Shown: piece by piece, positions 17,879 through 26,788 of the stretch
Position numbering within the stretch: the stretch's first letter is position 1
How the letters are laid out: every line of letters starts with the position of its first letter
DNA from: Burkholderia sp. OK233
GTDB taxonomy: Bacteria; Pseudomonadota; Gammaproteobacteria; Burkholderiales; Burkholderiaceae
Assembly: GCF_900230185.1 (NCBI RefSeq)
Contig: NZ_OCSR01000002.1
Coordinates: 3,472,001 to 3,536,000 of the forward strand
Direction: 5' to 3'
Length of the DNA: 64,000 bases
Translations under genes and position numbers: made by a program
The notes under the pieces: generated by a model
Seen by the model: the letters and a program-made list of their open reading frames with translations, nothing else
Told to the model about the DNA's origin: nothing
The model's database searches: none

Positions 17879-17922
17879 GGCCGAATACGATGCAGGCGGC
17901 GCGCGGCGCAGTCCTCGCGCTG

Positions 17923-18222
17923 CTATATTTCGACCGCGTCCGGCGCCTCGATCACTACGTCGGTTTCCGCGATCGCCACACACGGCAGGATGTAGCCTTC
18001 CGTTTTTTCTTCCCGGCTGAGCCCCGGCCATTCAATCGTGTAGCGCACGCGTCCCGCCGTCATTTTGCATAGGCAGGTTCGGCATGTGCCGTTGCGGCAC
18101 GAGCGCGGCAGACGCAGGTTCGCAAAGCCGGCGGCTTCGAGGATCGTCAGCGAATCGGGCGCTTTGAAGCTTTGGCCGAGCGGCTCGACGCGAACGAGAG
18201 GTGGGCGGGTAGAGTCGGACAT
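17923..18222 (-). CDS. 2Fe-2S plant-type ferredoxin
   Basis: I choose ATG 18222 (MSDSTRPPLVRVEPLG) over the longer frame, giving 99 residues. The cluster ligands are in LPRSCRNGTCRTCLCKM, with the fourth Cys in YILPCVA. This is the beta-grasp fold used to pass single electrons to oxygenases or reductases. The partner enzyme is not adjacent. The neighbouring AcoR-type activator is on the same strand but upstream, and there is no evident operon. Confidence 0.9.
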   Translation of the reverse strand: MSDSTRPPLVRVEPLGQSFKAPDSLTILEAAGFANLRLPRSCRNGTCRTCLCKMTAGRVRYTIEWPGLSREEKTEGYILPCVAIAETDVVIEAPDAVEI

Positions 18223-18295
18223 CGTGTGAATCGGTGACGGATTGCGCCACACTTTACACGTTCACACCAAACGCCCAGGCTCCGGCGCCGCCATT

Positions 18296-20293
18296 TCAAT
18301 GCGTCGTGTTCCCACGCCGTAGGTACCGATACACCGTATTTCGCGCAAGCCCCAACTCGCGTGCCGCTGCCGACACGTTACCGTCGAGTCGCGCGAGCGT
18401 TTGCGCAATCAACGTGGCCTGCCATTCCTCCATCCTTGCGGGTGACGCATTCGCAGGCTCTGCTGGCTTGTCGCGCCCGTCGCCACCATTGCTATTGCCG
18501 TTGCCTGACAGCGCCTCGTGCGCCTGGGCGCGGACGTCGACCGGCGAATTCTCGCAATCCTGCAGAAAATCGTCCGGCAAATCCTCGAGTTCAATCTGCT
18601 GCGCGCCTTCGGCCATGATGCCGGCGGTGCGCAGCACGTTAGCCAATTGCCGCAGATTGCCTGGCCAGCGGCATTGCGCAAACCGTTCCAGCACCTCATC
18701 GGACACGCGACGCGGTAACCGCTCGCCATCCGGCTGCAATGCCAGCATGCGCTCGACGAGTGCCGCCAGATCGCTGCGCTCGCGCAGCGCCGGCAAAGTG
18801 ACGACGAGGCCATTGATCCGGTAATACAGGTCTTCGCGGAAGGTGCCGCCTTCGATCATCGCCCGCAGGTTGCGGTGAGTTGCGCAGACGATGCGCAGAT
18901 CGACCGGAATCGCCCGCGTGCCGCCGAGCGGCACGACAGTACGCTCCTGCAACACGCGCATCAGGCGTACTTGCTGGGCGAGCGGCATATCGCCGATTTC
19001 GTCGAGAAAAAGCGTACCGCCGTCGGCCTGTACGATCTTGCCGACGCTGCCGCGTTTCTTCGCGCCGGTGAACGCGCCGTCTTCGTAGCCGAATAACTCC
19101 GCCTCGATCAGCGTATCGGGCAACGATGCGCAATTCAGCGCGATGAAGGGCGCGGCCCGCCGCGGCGAATCGTGATGGATCGCGCGGGCGAGCCATTCCT
19201 TGCCGGTGCCGGTTTTGCCGAGTACGAGAATGGGAATATCGCGTCCGCGCAGCTTGGCGACTCTTCGCAGGATCGCGGCGACCGTTGCATCGCCGGTATC
19301 GAGGGTTTCGAGTGTAGCGAGCGGTACCGTTTCGCAGGGCTGAGCCGCGGCACGCGCGCCGCCGGACGTGGCGGTACGCGCCGCGTCAGGAAAGCCTTCC
19401 GCCGGGGCAACATAACGTGGCGCCGCAAATTCGCCGCGCGCGACCACGTGCACGCCGCTCGGCAGCGTCAGCTCGATACTTTCGCCTGGCGCGCGGGCGA
19501 CCTGCTGCAACACTCTGGCAAAGGTGACCCCGAACAGCGCGTCGAACGGTTGCCGTAACAGATCGCCAAGCGGCTGCCCGAATTGAAACAGTGCGCTGCG
19601 ATTCGCGGACAGGAATGTGCCGTCCGGCGCGAACGCGGCGAGCCCTTCATACAGCGTGCCGATAAATTCCGCGCGCGCGTGAAAGTGGATGCGAATGGCG
19701 TCGACGAACTGATTGGAGAACAGATGATTTTCGATCATCTGCGCTGACATCCGCACGAGCGCAAGCGTGTGCTTGTGGAAGCCGCGCGTGTCGCCACTGA
19801 CGTCGAGCGCCCCGATGGTGCGTCCGAACGGATCTGCGATCGGGGCGCACGAACAGGTGAGAATCCGGTTCGCGTGCAGGAAGTGCTCGCCGGCATGCAC
19901 GACGGTCGGCTGCCCGTCGATCAGGGCGGTGCCGATCGCGTTCGTGCCGCGATCCGCTTCGGCCCATGACACGCCCGGGCACAACGCGACGCGATTGGCT
20001 TTTTCGACAAAGTCGCTATCACCGAGACTGTGGAGAATCACGCCGTGATTGTCGGTGAGCAGCACCATGCTTTGCGTGTCGACGATCTGCGCGTGCAGCG
20101 TCTCCATGACGGGGAGCGCGTGGGTATAGAGCGACTGGTTGCGTTCGAGGAGTTCACGCAGAGCGGGGCGGCGCAGCGGATGGAAGTCCGGCGTTTCCGA
20201 CGCTCGCAGGCCGACTTCGAGCGAGCGGGCATGAGCTTGCGCAATGACATCTGGCCGACCGATGATCGGCGGCGTGGCAGAACGATGGACCAA
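18296..20293 (-). CDS. Sigma-54-dependent transcriptional activator, AcoR-like
   Basis: This 665-residue activator has an N-terminal GAF sensor (residues ~70-200, ending SCAPIADPFGRTIGALDVSGD), a PAS-like middle region, and a central AAA+ domain. The AAA+ motifs are Walker A (GKTGTGKEWLARAIH), the sigma-54 contact loop GAFTGA and Walker B (GGTLFLDEIGDMP). A Fis-type helix-turn-helix closes it (NVSAAARELGLARNTVYRYL). It should drive a -24/-12 promoter in response to a small ligand, in acetoin- or alcohol-type systems. No target operon lies next to it. Confidence 0.93.
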   Translation of the reverse strand: MVHRSATPPIIGRPDVIAQAHARSLEVGLRASETPDFHPLRRPALRELLERNQSLYTHALPVMETLHAQIVDTQSMVLLTDNHGVILHSLGDSDFVEKANRVALCPGVSWAEADRGTNAIGTALIDGQPTVVHAGEHFLHANRILTCSCAPIADPFGRTIGALDVSGDTRGFHKHTLALVRMSAQMIENHLFSNQFVDAIRIHFHARAEFIGTLYEGLAAFAPDGTFLSANRSALFQFGQPLGDLLRQPFDALFGVTFARVLQQVARAPGESIELTLPSGVHVVARGEFAAPRYVAPAEGFPDAARTATSGGARAAAQPCETVPLATLETLDTGDATVAAILRRVAKLRGRDIPILVLGKTGTGKEWLARAIHHDSPRRAAPFIALNCASLPDTLIEAELFGYEDGAFTGAKKRGSVGKIVQADGGTLFLDEIGDMPLAQQVRLMRVLQERTVVPLGGTRAIPVDLRIVCATHRNLRAMIEGGTFREDLYYRINGLVVTLPALRERSDLAALVERMLALQPDGERLPRRVSDEVLERFAQCRWPGNLRQLANVLRTAGIMAEGAQQIELEDLPDDFLQDCENSPVDVRAQAHEALSGNGNSNGGDGRDKPAEPANASPARMEEWQATLIAQTLARLDGNVSAAARELGLARNTVYRYLRRGNTTH

Positions 20294-20712
20294 TGCATGT
20301 CTCCGGTTATCGGATCCGGCGAGTGCGTTGCCCGCCGTGGCGTTCCGCAGTGCAACATACGCGTCTGCGGCCGAACACCGATATTACAGGACGAAACAGG
20401 AGCCACGCGAAAGCCGCGCGGCAGGGGTAAAACCGGGTCGTGTGGGAGAGAAAAATCGCCTCAAAAGGCCACGTCAGGCACCAAAATCAAGCAAACAAAA
20501 AGGAAAACTTGCGCAGCGCCCGAACTCGTCTACAGTGAATCCAATCACCTCCGCGGGGCGCGAAGTACGGCGCCCTCGCAACTATGGGGTGACGGACCCG
20601 CGCCACCAGCATTCGACAAGGGGGAAAAGCGCTGCAGGTGCGACCAGTCTCAACCAGCGTGCGCAGTACCAATCGAGCCATGCGCAGCACCCAACCTTTC
20701 AGGTGAACTCCC
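20294..20712. other. Divergent intergenic region upstream of the sigma-54 activator
   Basis: This 419-bp gap separates the leftward activator from the rightward DUF1488 gene. It contains an A-rich stretch (20470-20510) that could be promoter DNA. I could not see a convincing -24/-12 element or a gene. Confidence 0.4.
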
Positions 20713-21003
20713 ATGCAGATCCTATTCCCGAACGAAACTCCTGAATATTCAGGTCGCGAACTTACCTTGGCGTTCCCGGCGATGGTTGATGGGCAGAGGG
20801 TGGAGTGCATGATCACGGCCGAGGCCCTGGAAGATCACTTCGGCGCTGCGTCGCCGCGTCTGGAGGACATGGTCGATGCGTTCGACGCACACCGGGCCCG
20901 GATCGAAGCGGCCACGCGGCGTCTGCTATCGGAAACGCGGGCGCAATGTCTGGTGCTGAGGAGCGGCTACGTGCGTTTTTATGAAGCGAACTGGCGGAAC
21001 TGA
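20713..21003 (+). CDS. DUF1488-family protein
   Basis: The 96-residue protein matches the DUF1488 layout: an N-terminal strand segment (LTLAFPAMVDGQRVECMITA), ALEDHFGA, then a long helix (AHRARIEAATRRLLSE) and LRSGYVRFYE at the end. It is soluble and cytoplasmic. The AGGTGAACTCCC segment upstream gives a reasonable ribosome-binding site. Family function is unknown and there is no operon partner. Confidence 0.8.
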   Translation: MQILFPNETPEYSGRELTLAFPAMVDGQRVECMITAEALEDHFGAASPRLEDMVDAFDAHRARIEAATRRLLSETRAQCLVLRSGYVRFYEANWRN

Positions 21004-21281
21004 GTGAATCCGCGCCTGTTGGGTGTCAGCCCGAAAAAAGCGCGGAAGTCAACCAGAAGTAAGGCCTAGAAGTAAGCCCAGCGAGCGGGCAGAGCAGAAA
21101 AGCAGAACCAGCCGCGCAAGAGAAACACGAGACGCAAACCCAGGCGCGGCGTCCGCACCTCAACGGGTCCACAACCGGTCGCGGCCGTTCGCGCCGCCCA
21201 GGCCCGCACTCGCGCGGCTGTAAGTTCCAGATACTGCGAACGCAAGCACCAACGCCGCAAGCGCTGAAGACCGGAAGCCGG

Positions 21282-21818
21282 TCAAACCATCCGCCGCAGC
21301 GTCCGATCCTTGAACACCACGTGATGCGCAATCGCCGCAAGCGCGTGCAATCCGATCACCCAGTAAAACGCATTGCCGAGCCACTCATGCGCTGTCTTGA
21401 GCAATGGCCGCGCAAGCGGATCCGCGCCGACCAGCGTGAAGCTGAAGTTGACCCAGGCCAGCGTGACCGGATGCCCGCCTGTGTTGATCATCAGCATGCC
21501 CAGCAGCGGCTGTGCGAAGATAAAGACGTAGAGGGCGAGATGCGCGGCTCGTGCCAGAAAGGCGAGCAGGCGATTGCCTTCGATTTCCGCGGGCGCGCCG
21601 GCCCACAGACGCCATAGCACGCGCAGGATTGCCAGTCCCAGCACCAGGGTACCGGCCCAGAAATGCACGCTGCTCCAGAAGACCCTGCTGTCGGAGCCTT
21701 TCGGTCCGCGGATTTCGATTGCCAGATAAGCGAGCGCGATCAGCAGAAAGATCGCCCAGTGGAAGAAGATGGCGGGCGACGTATAACGGTCCGTGGCGCG
21801 GCTGTGGCTGTAGGACAT
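21282..21818 (-). CDS. Cytochrome b561 family protein
   Basis: I choose ATG 21818 (MSYSHSRATDRYTSPAIFFHW) over the longer frame, giving 178 residues. There are four hydrophobic helices with conserved haem-ligand His residues: the one in IFFHWAIFLLIALAYL, another in SSVHFWAGTLVLGLAIL, and late ones in KTAHEWLGNAFYWVIGLHALAAIAHH. It is a di-haem inner-membrane electron carrier, in E. coli a superoxide:quinone oxidoreductase. No periplasmic YceI-like partner is adjacent. Confidence 0.9.
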   Translation of the reverse strand: MSYSHSRATDRYTSPAIFFHWAIFLLIALAYLAIEIRGPKGSDSRVFWSSVHFWAGTLVLGLAILRVLWRLWAGAPAEIEGNRLLAFLARAAHLALYVFIFAQPLLGMLMINTGGHPVTLAWVNFSFTLVGADPLARPLLKTAHEWLGNAFYWVIGLHALAAIAHHVVFKDRTLRRMV

Positions 21819-22068
21819 GCAGGGAACCCCCGTGACCGGTCGGTTGGTTTTTATCAATCGTCAGATGATAAAGGGTGCCCGACCAGAACGGGCGCCATCA
21901 ATAAAATGATTGTTGATCCAGACCGAACCGTGACTAGACACAGCGACGACGCCGCAGTGCTTTCAGTCAGGTTGCGACGCGTTGCGCGGCATCGTGCAAC
22001 GCCATGTCATGTCATGCCACGCTATGTCACGTGTTGTCCCGTGCCTCCACGTCAATTGCCGCCGCAGC

Positions 22069-23370
22069 TTATTCGCTGCCGAGGTAGAAATAGCGGAACA
22101 GGAAAATCGCCGCGATGATCCACACCACCAGTTTCACTTTGCGTGCCTGCCCGGTCAGCAGTTTCAGACCGGCATACGAGATGAAACCGAACGCGACGCC
22201 ATTGGCGATCGAGTAGGTGAACGGCATCAACAATGCGGTGAGGGCGGCCGGCACGACTTCGGTGGCGTCGTCCCACGGCAGATCGAGCATTTCGCGCAGC
22301 ATCAGGCAGGACACGTACAGGAGGGCCGGCGCCGTCGCGTAGCCGGGCACCACGCCCGCCAGCGGCGCAAAAAATAGCGCTGCGAGGAACAGCACGGCGA
22401 CGGTGATCGCCGTCACACCCGTGCGGCCACCGGCCTGCACGCCCGACGCGCTTTCGATATACGCCGTGGTCGACGACGTGCCCAGCATCGAGCCGGCCAG
22501 AATCGCCGTGCTGTCGGCGAGCAGAGCGCGGTTCAGCCGAAACATCTTGCCTTCGACCAGCAGACCGGCGCGATTGGCCACGCCCATCAGCGTGCCGGTC
22601 GCGTCGAACAGTTCGACGAGGAAGAACACGAGAATCACGTTCAGCACGCCGCCGGAAAGCGCGCCGCGAATGTCGAGCTGGAACAGCGTCGGTGCGATCG
22701 ACGGCGGCGCGGAGACGATGCCGTGAAACTGATTGCCGCCGAAGAAAAAGCTCAGCACCGTCACGCCGACAATGCCGATCAGGATCGCGCCGCGCACTCG
22801 CAGATAGTCGAGTGTGACGATAGCAAAGAAGCCGACCACCGCCAGAACCACGTGCGCGTTATGCAGATCGCCGAGCGTGACGAGCGTGGCCGGATTGCCG
22901 ACCACCACACCGGCCGACTTCAGCGAAATGATGGCGAGAAACAGGCCGATGCCGCCGGTGATGGCAATGCGTATGGAATGGGGAATCCCGTTGACGATCA
23001 CCTCTCGCACGCGAAACAGCGTGACGATCAGGAACAGGCAGCCGGAGATGAACACCGCGCCGAGCGCGGCTTGCCACGTGAAGCCCATGCCTTTCACGAC
23101 GGTGTACGCGAAGTACGCATTCAGACCCATGCCGGGCGCGAGCGCGATCGGGTAGTTGGCGTAGAGACCCATGATCAGCGAGGCGAGCGCGGCCACGATG
23201 CAGGTGGCGACGAACACCGCGTCCTTCGGCATGCCGGCGTCGCCGAGAATCGCAGGGTTGACGAAGATGATGTAGGCCATCGTCAGGAAGGTGGTCAGCC
23301 CGGCGAGTACTTCGGTGCGCAGGTTGGTGCCGGCGGCTTCGAAGCCGAAGTATCGTTTTATGGAGTCCAT
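22069..23370 (-). CDS. NCS2/AzgA-family adenine/guanine/hypoxanthine permease
   Basis: The frame is open from 23781, but the family start MDSIKRYFGFEAAGTNLRTE is at 23370, giving 433 residues. About 12 to 14 helices are present. AzgA-type motifs include FLTMAYIIFVNPAIL, GLNAYFAYTVV and GTSSTTAYIESASGVQAGG. It is an inner-membrane proton symporter for purine bases. The gene is alone. The 480 bp upstream probably hold its promoter. Confidence 0.93.
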   Translation of the reverse strand: MDSIKRYFGFEAAGTNLRTEVLAGLTTFLTMAYIIFVNPAILGDAGMPKDAVFVATCIVAALASLIMGLYANYPIALAPGMGLNAYFAYTVVKGMGFTWQAALGAVFISGCLFLIVTLFRVREVIVNGIPHSIRIAITGGIGLFLAIISLKSAGVVVGNPATLVTLGDLHNAHVVLAVVGFFAIVTLDYLRVRGAILIGIVGVTVLSFFFGGNQFHGIVSAPPSIAPTLFQLDIRGALSGGVLNVILVFFLVELFDATGTLMGVANRAGLLVEGKMFRLNRALLADSTAILAGSMLGTSSTTAYIESASGVQAGGRTGVTAITVAVLFLAALFFAPLAGVVPGYATAPALLYVSCLMLREMLDLPWDDATEVVPAALTALLMPFTYSIANGVAFGFISYAGLKLLTGQARKVKLVVWIIAAIFLFRYFYLGSE

Positions 23371-23853
23371 GAGGCGGGTCTCTCGTTGTTCAAAAAGCGT
23401 TTCTTGTGGTTGATACGGGCAATGCGTCGCGAATAAGCGGGCGACTCTGCCGTCCGGCACGGCACCGATGCACCACGCGGCGAGGTCTACGGGCGGATTG
23501 TAATCATGATCGGCGGTGGCGCACCGGTTTGCGTGACCGCGGGCATTGCCGAAGGGGCGAGATGATACCTTGCCAGCGCGCGGGGCGGTGCGGCAAGCGA
23601 ATTTACGATGTTGCGGCTGGAAACGGTGGGCTTGCGGCGGCGTGGGGACAGGCGGAGTCTGGCGGGGAGGTGTGAATTGAAACGATTCGCGCAGAAGCCG
23701 GCCGTGAAAAGGCGGGCAGAAGCCGTAGGCGGGGAAAAGGGTGCGGCAGGTGACTCGTGCAGGGCTAGGTAGGGCATTCAAGGCCGGCGTCGCCAGCGAC
23801 CCTTGCAGTCGCGAGCAGTCCGGCCTGCCGCTTCAAGGCCAGGATGAGACTGA
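23371..23853. other. Intergenic stretch between NCS2 permease and DUF4148 gene
   Basis: The open frame here is only the upstream extension of the permease frame, with a proline-rich, non-protein-like translation. The permease promoter and leader should lie at its left end. I see no purine-riboswitch-like conserved core and no further gene. Confidence 0.4.
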
Positions 23854-24111
23854 CTACTGCGTCATGCTCCCACCCATCTGCTTGGCCCGCTGCGCGGCGA
23901 CGATGCGGCCCGCGCGTTGCGCGTTGTCCGGATAGTCGATCCAGTCGAGCGGGTCGTAGCCGGCGGCGCGCCAGGCTGCCAGATCGGCTTTCACCTGGGC
24001 GCGCGTGAGCGGCGCTGAAGGGTCGTAAGGCCGCGAGGTCTGCGCAAACGCGCTGCTCATACTCACGGCGGCTAAAACTGCGCCGAGTCCAACGAGAGAG
24101 ACGATTTTCAT
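23854..24111 (-). CDS. Secreted DUF4148-family protein
   Basis: This 85-residue protein has a Sec signal (VGLGAVLAAVSMSSAFAQ) and the DUF4148 core TRAQVKADLAAWRAAGYDP, then DWIDYPDNAQRAGRIVA. Burkholderiaceae carry many such short periplasmic proteins. Their role is unknown. An AGGAGCC ribosome-binding site precedes the ATG at 24111. It is not tightly linked to neighbours. Confidence 0.88.
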   Translation of the reverse strand: MKIVSLVGLGAVLAAVSMSSAFAQTSRPYDPSAPLTRAQVKADLAAWRAAGYDPLDWIDYPDNAQRAGRIVAAQRAKQMGGSMTQ

Positions 24112-24250
24112 GATTGGCTCCTATGGAGCGGTTAAAGACAACCCCTTGATCTTAAATTTCATGGGCATTCCGAGTAAGTCGATTGCAGACAATGCACCAT
24201 TTCATCCCGTGATCCAAAGCGGGCCAAAGTGAAGCGGCGCGCCCCCCGGT

Positions 24251-25024
24251 TCAGGAGGCCGATGGCTTGCTGAAGCGATCCAGTACCGCGCTCAGCAGAT
24301 CGATCGGCAGTGGAAAGACGATCGTCGAATTCTTGTCGGCGGCGATCGTCGTGAGCGTTTGCAGGTAACGCAACTGCATGGCCTGCGGTTGTTTCGACAA
24401 CGTCTGCGCTGCCTCCAGCAGATGCTGCGAGGCCTGCAATTCGCCTTCCGCATGAATCACCTTGGCGCGCCGTTCGCGCTCGGCTTCGGCCTGGCGGGCG
24501 ATCGCGCGGATCATCGTTTCGTTGATGTCCACATGCTTGATCTCGACGATCGCCACCTTGATGCCCCACGCGTCGGTTTGTGCATCGAGCACCTTCTGGA
24601 TATCGGCGTTCAGTTGCTCGCGAGCCGCCAGCAGGTCATCGAGTTCGTGCTTGCCGAGCACCGCGCGCAGTGTGGTTTGCGATAACTGGCTAGTCGCCTC
24701 GAAATAACGCGCCACCTGGATCACCGCCTTTTCCGGATCGACGACGCGGAAATACACCACCGCGTTGACCTTCACCGACACGTTGTCGCGCGTAATCACG
24801 TCTTGCGGCGGCACGTCGAACACGACGGTGCGCAGATCCATGCGCACCACCTGCTGCACGATCGGGATGATCAGTACGAGGCCCGGCCCCTTGACCTTCC
24901 AGAAGCGCCCGAGCATGAACACCACGCCGCGTTCGTACTCGCGAAAAATCCGTATCGATGAAGCAATCAGTGCGGCCACCAGCAGAATCAGAATGCTGCT
25001 GAAGCCGAATGTGAATCCGATCAT
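24251..25024 (-). CDS. Slipin/stomatin-like SPFH membrane protein
   Basis: This 257-residue protein has one N-terminal helix (SSILILLVAALIASSIRIF) and an SPFH domain (EYERGVVFMLGRFWKVKGPG, RMDLRTVVFDVPPQDVITRD, VNAVVYFRVVDPEKAVIQV). A coiled-coil tail follows (RQAEAERERRAKVIHAEGELQASQHLL). Slipins form oligomers in the inner membrane and pair with NfeD proteases. Its start overlaps the stop of the upstream nfeD gene by 4 bp, so the two are translationally coupled. Confidence 0.93.
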   Translation of the reverse strand: MIGFTFGFSSILILLVAALIASSIRIFREYERGVVFMLGRFWKVKGPGLVLIIPIVQQVVRMDLRTVVFDVPPQDVITRDNVSVKVNAVVYFRVVDPEKAVIQVARYFEATSQLSQTTLRAVLGKHELDDLLAAREQLNADIQKVLDAQTDAWGIKVAIVEIKHVDINETMIRAIARQAEAERERRAKVIHAEGELQASQHLLEAAQTLSKQPQAMQLRYLQTLTTIAADKNSTIVFPLPIDLLSAVLDRFSKPSAS

Positions 25025-26727
25025 GAGCGTTCTCCTTGTTGTTGTACTTCCGCGGGCACCACAGTCAGCGTCAGTCCGCGCCGCGCAGTGACGCGCACCG
25101 CGTGACCGGCCGCAACCGGGGCCGTGCTGGACACCCGCCAGCGTTCACCATGCACCTGCGCCCAGCCGGCCAGCGTGCCGGCCGCTGCCGTGTCTGCTGT
25201 TGCGTCCCCCTGCTGCGGACCACCGTCCGGTGACAGGCCGTCGTCGAGCACGACGCCGAGACTGCCGATCAGCCCTTCGGAGCCCGTCACCACGGGCCGG
25301 CGGCGCGCCCGCAGCGCGAGCCTCGACACGCCGAATACAAACACGACGCTGAACACGGTCACGGCCGCGATCAGGGGCAGCGGAATGCCATAACCGGGTA
25401 CGTCGGTATCGATCAGCATCAACGAGCCGATCACGAACGCGACTATGCCGCCGAAACCGAGTGAGCCGAAGGTCGGCAGAAACGCCTCGCCGATCAGGAA
25501 TGCGATGCCGAGAAAGATCAGACCGAGTCCGACGTAATTGACCGGCAGCATCTGCATTGCGAAGAGACCCATCAGCAGACTGATCGCGCCGACCACGCCT
25601 GGCAGCACGAAGCCGGGATTGGCGAACTCGAAGAAGAGGCCGTACATGCCGATCATCAGAAGAACCAGCGCGACGTTCGGATCGGTGATGACCGCGAGAA
25701 ACTGGCTGCGCCAGTCGGCTTCGAGCGTGACCACCGGTGCGTTGGCGGTGCTGAGCTTGACGTCGCCGTGGCTTGTGCTGATGGTGCGGCCGTCTACCTG
25801 GCGCAACAGATCGGGAATATCGCGCGCATTCAGATCGACCACGTGCTGCGCGAGCGCTTCGCTGGCTGACAGGCTGACGGCTTCGCGCACGGCGCGCTCG
25901 GCCCAGTCGGCGTTGCGGCCGCGCATTTGCGCGAGGCCGCGGATGTAGGCGGCCGCGTCATGGACCTGCTTGCGCAGTTCGGTGGATTGGGTGTCGAGCG
26001 GCAGGGCGGCGCTGGCTGAGTTGCCAGCGTTCGCTGGGGTCGCTGAGTTGGCAGAGTTGGTGGAGCTGGCAGAATTCACCGGGTTCGCTGGGTTCGCCGA
26101 ATCGGCCGATGCTGGCGTTCCGGGCCCGTTCTTTGGCGCGCCGGCTCCAGTTCCAGTACCGGGTAATCCTGGCATACCGCCGCCGCCCGCCGGCGGCTCC
26201 GCACCGCCAATGCCCATCTGGATCGGCGTCGCCGCGCCGAGATTGGTGCCCGGGGCCATCGCCGCGATATGGCTGGCATAGACGATATAGGTACCGGCGC
26301 TCGCCGCTCGCGCGCCACTCGGGGCGATAAAGGTGGCGACCGGCACCGGCGAGCCGAGAATCGCCTTGATGATCTGCCGCATCGACGTATCCAGTCCGCC
26401 GGGCGTATCGAGTTGCAGCACGGCTAGTTGCGCGCGTTCGTCGGCGGCGCGCTGCAGGCTGCGCACGATGAAGTCGGCGCTGGCCGGACTGATCGCGCCG
26501 TTCACCGGGATCACGATAACGCTATTCCGTGCGACGGTCGCCTCGGCGGCCCAAACCCGTGGCGCGTTTTCGCACAACGCGAATCCAAATGCCAAAAGTA
26601 CGCCGAACGCGGTCATGCCGCGCATCAACCGGCCCACGACTCCGCCACGGATAAGCGCAAAGCGCGGACCAGACTGCCGGAACGGGAGACGCGGATACGT
26701 GCTCATCGCTGACGGCTGCCGCGCCAT
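25021..26727 (-). CDS. NfeD-family membrane-bound ClpP-class serine protease
   Basis: This 568-residue protein has a signal or first helix (residues ~37-62) and a ClpP/SppA-type domain. The catalytic Ser is in APSGARAASAGTYIVYAS and the Lys region in GRNADWAERAVREAVSLSA. A helix bundle (VALVLLMIGMYGLFFEFANPGF onward) and a C-terminal OB-fold NfeD domain follow. It should cleave stomatin-type partners, in line with its 4-bp overlap with the slipin gene. An unusual Asn/Ala/Ser/Pro-rich linker interrupts the protease domain after GTNLGAATPIQMG. ATG at 26706 is an alternative start. Confidence 0.92.
   Translation of the reverse strand: MARQPSAMSTYPRLPFRQSGPRFALIRGGVVGRLMRGMTAFGVLLAFGFALCENAPRVWAAEATVARNSVIVIPVNGAISPASADFIVRSLQRAADERAQLAVLQLDTPGGLDTSMRQIIKAILGSPVPVATFIAPSGARAASAGTYIVYASHIAAMAPGTNLGAATPIQMGIGGAEPPAGGGGMPGLPGTGTGAGAPKNGPGTPASADSANPANPVNSASSTNSANSATPANAGNSASAALPLDTQSTELRKQVHDAAAYIRGLAQMRGRNADWAERAVREAVSLSASEALAQHVVDLNARDIPDLLRQVDGRTISTSHGDVKLSTANAPVVTLEADWRSQFLAVITDPNVALVLLMIGMYGLFFEFANPGFVLPGVVGAISLLMGLFAMQMLPVNYVGLGLIFLGIAFLIGEAFLPTFGSLGFGGIVAFVIGSLMLIDTDVPGYGIPLPLIAAVTVFSVVFVFGVSRLALRARRRPVVTGSEGLIGSLGVVLDDGLSPDGGPQQGDATADTAAAGTLAGWAQVHGERWRVSSTAPVAAGHAVRVTARRGLTLTVVPAEVQQQGERS
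25975..26120. repeat. Low-complexity Asn/Ala/Ser repeat inside nfeD
   Basis: Degenerate short repeats of a GCTGAGTTGGC-type unit run for about 130 bp. On the coding strand they encode ANPANPVNSASSTNSANSAT-like sequence. The repeats keep frame, so they form a flexible linker rather than a break. Length is likely to vary between strains through slippage. Confidence 0.65.
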
Positions 26728-26788
26728 GCCGACGGATATCGACCGGCGCGGGCCGATACCCCAAAAAGGCTGGCCTGCTCCTTACAGC

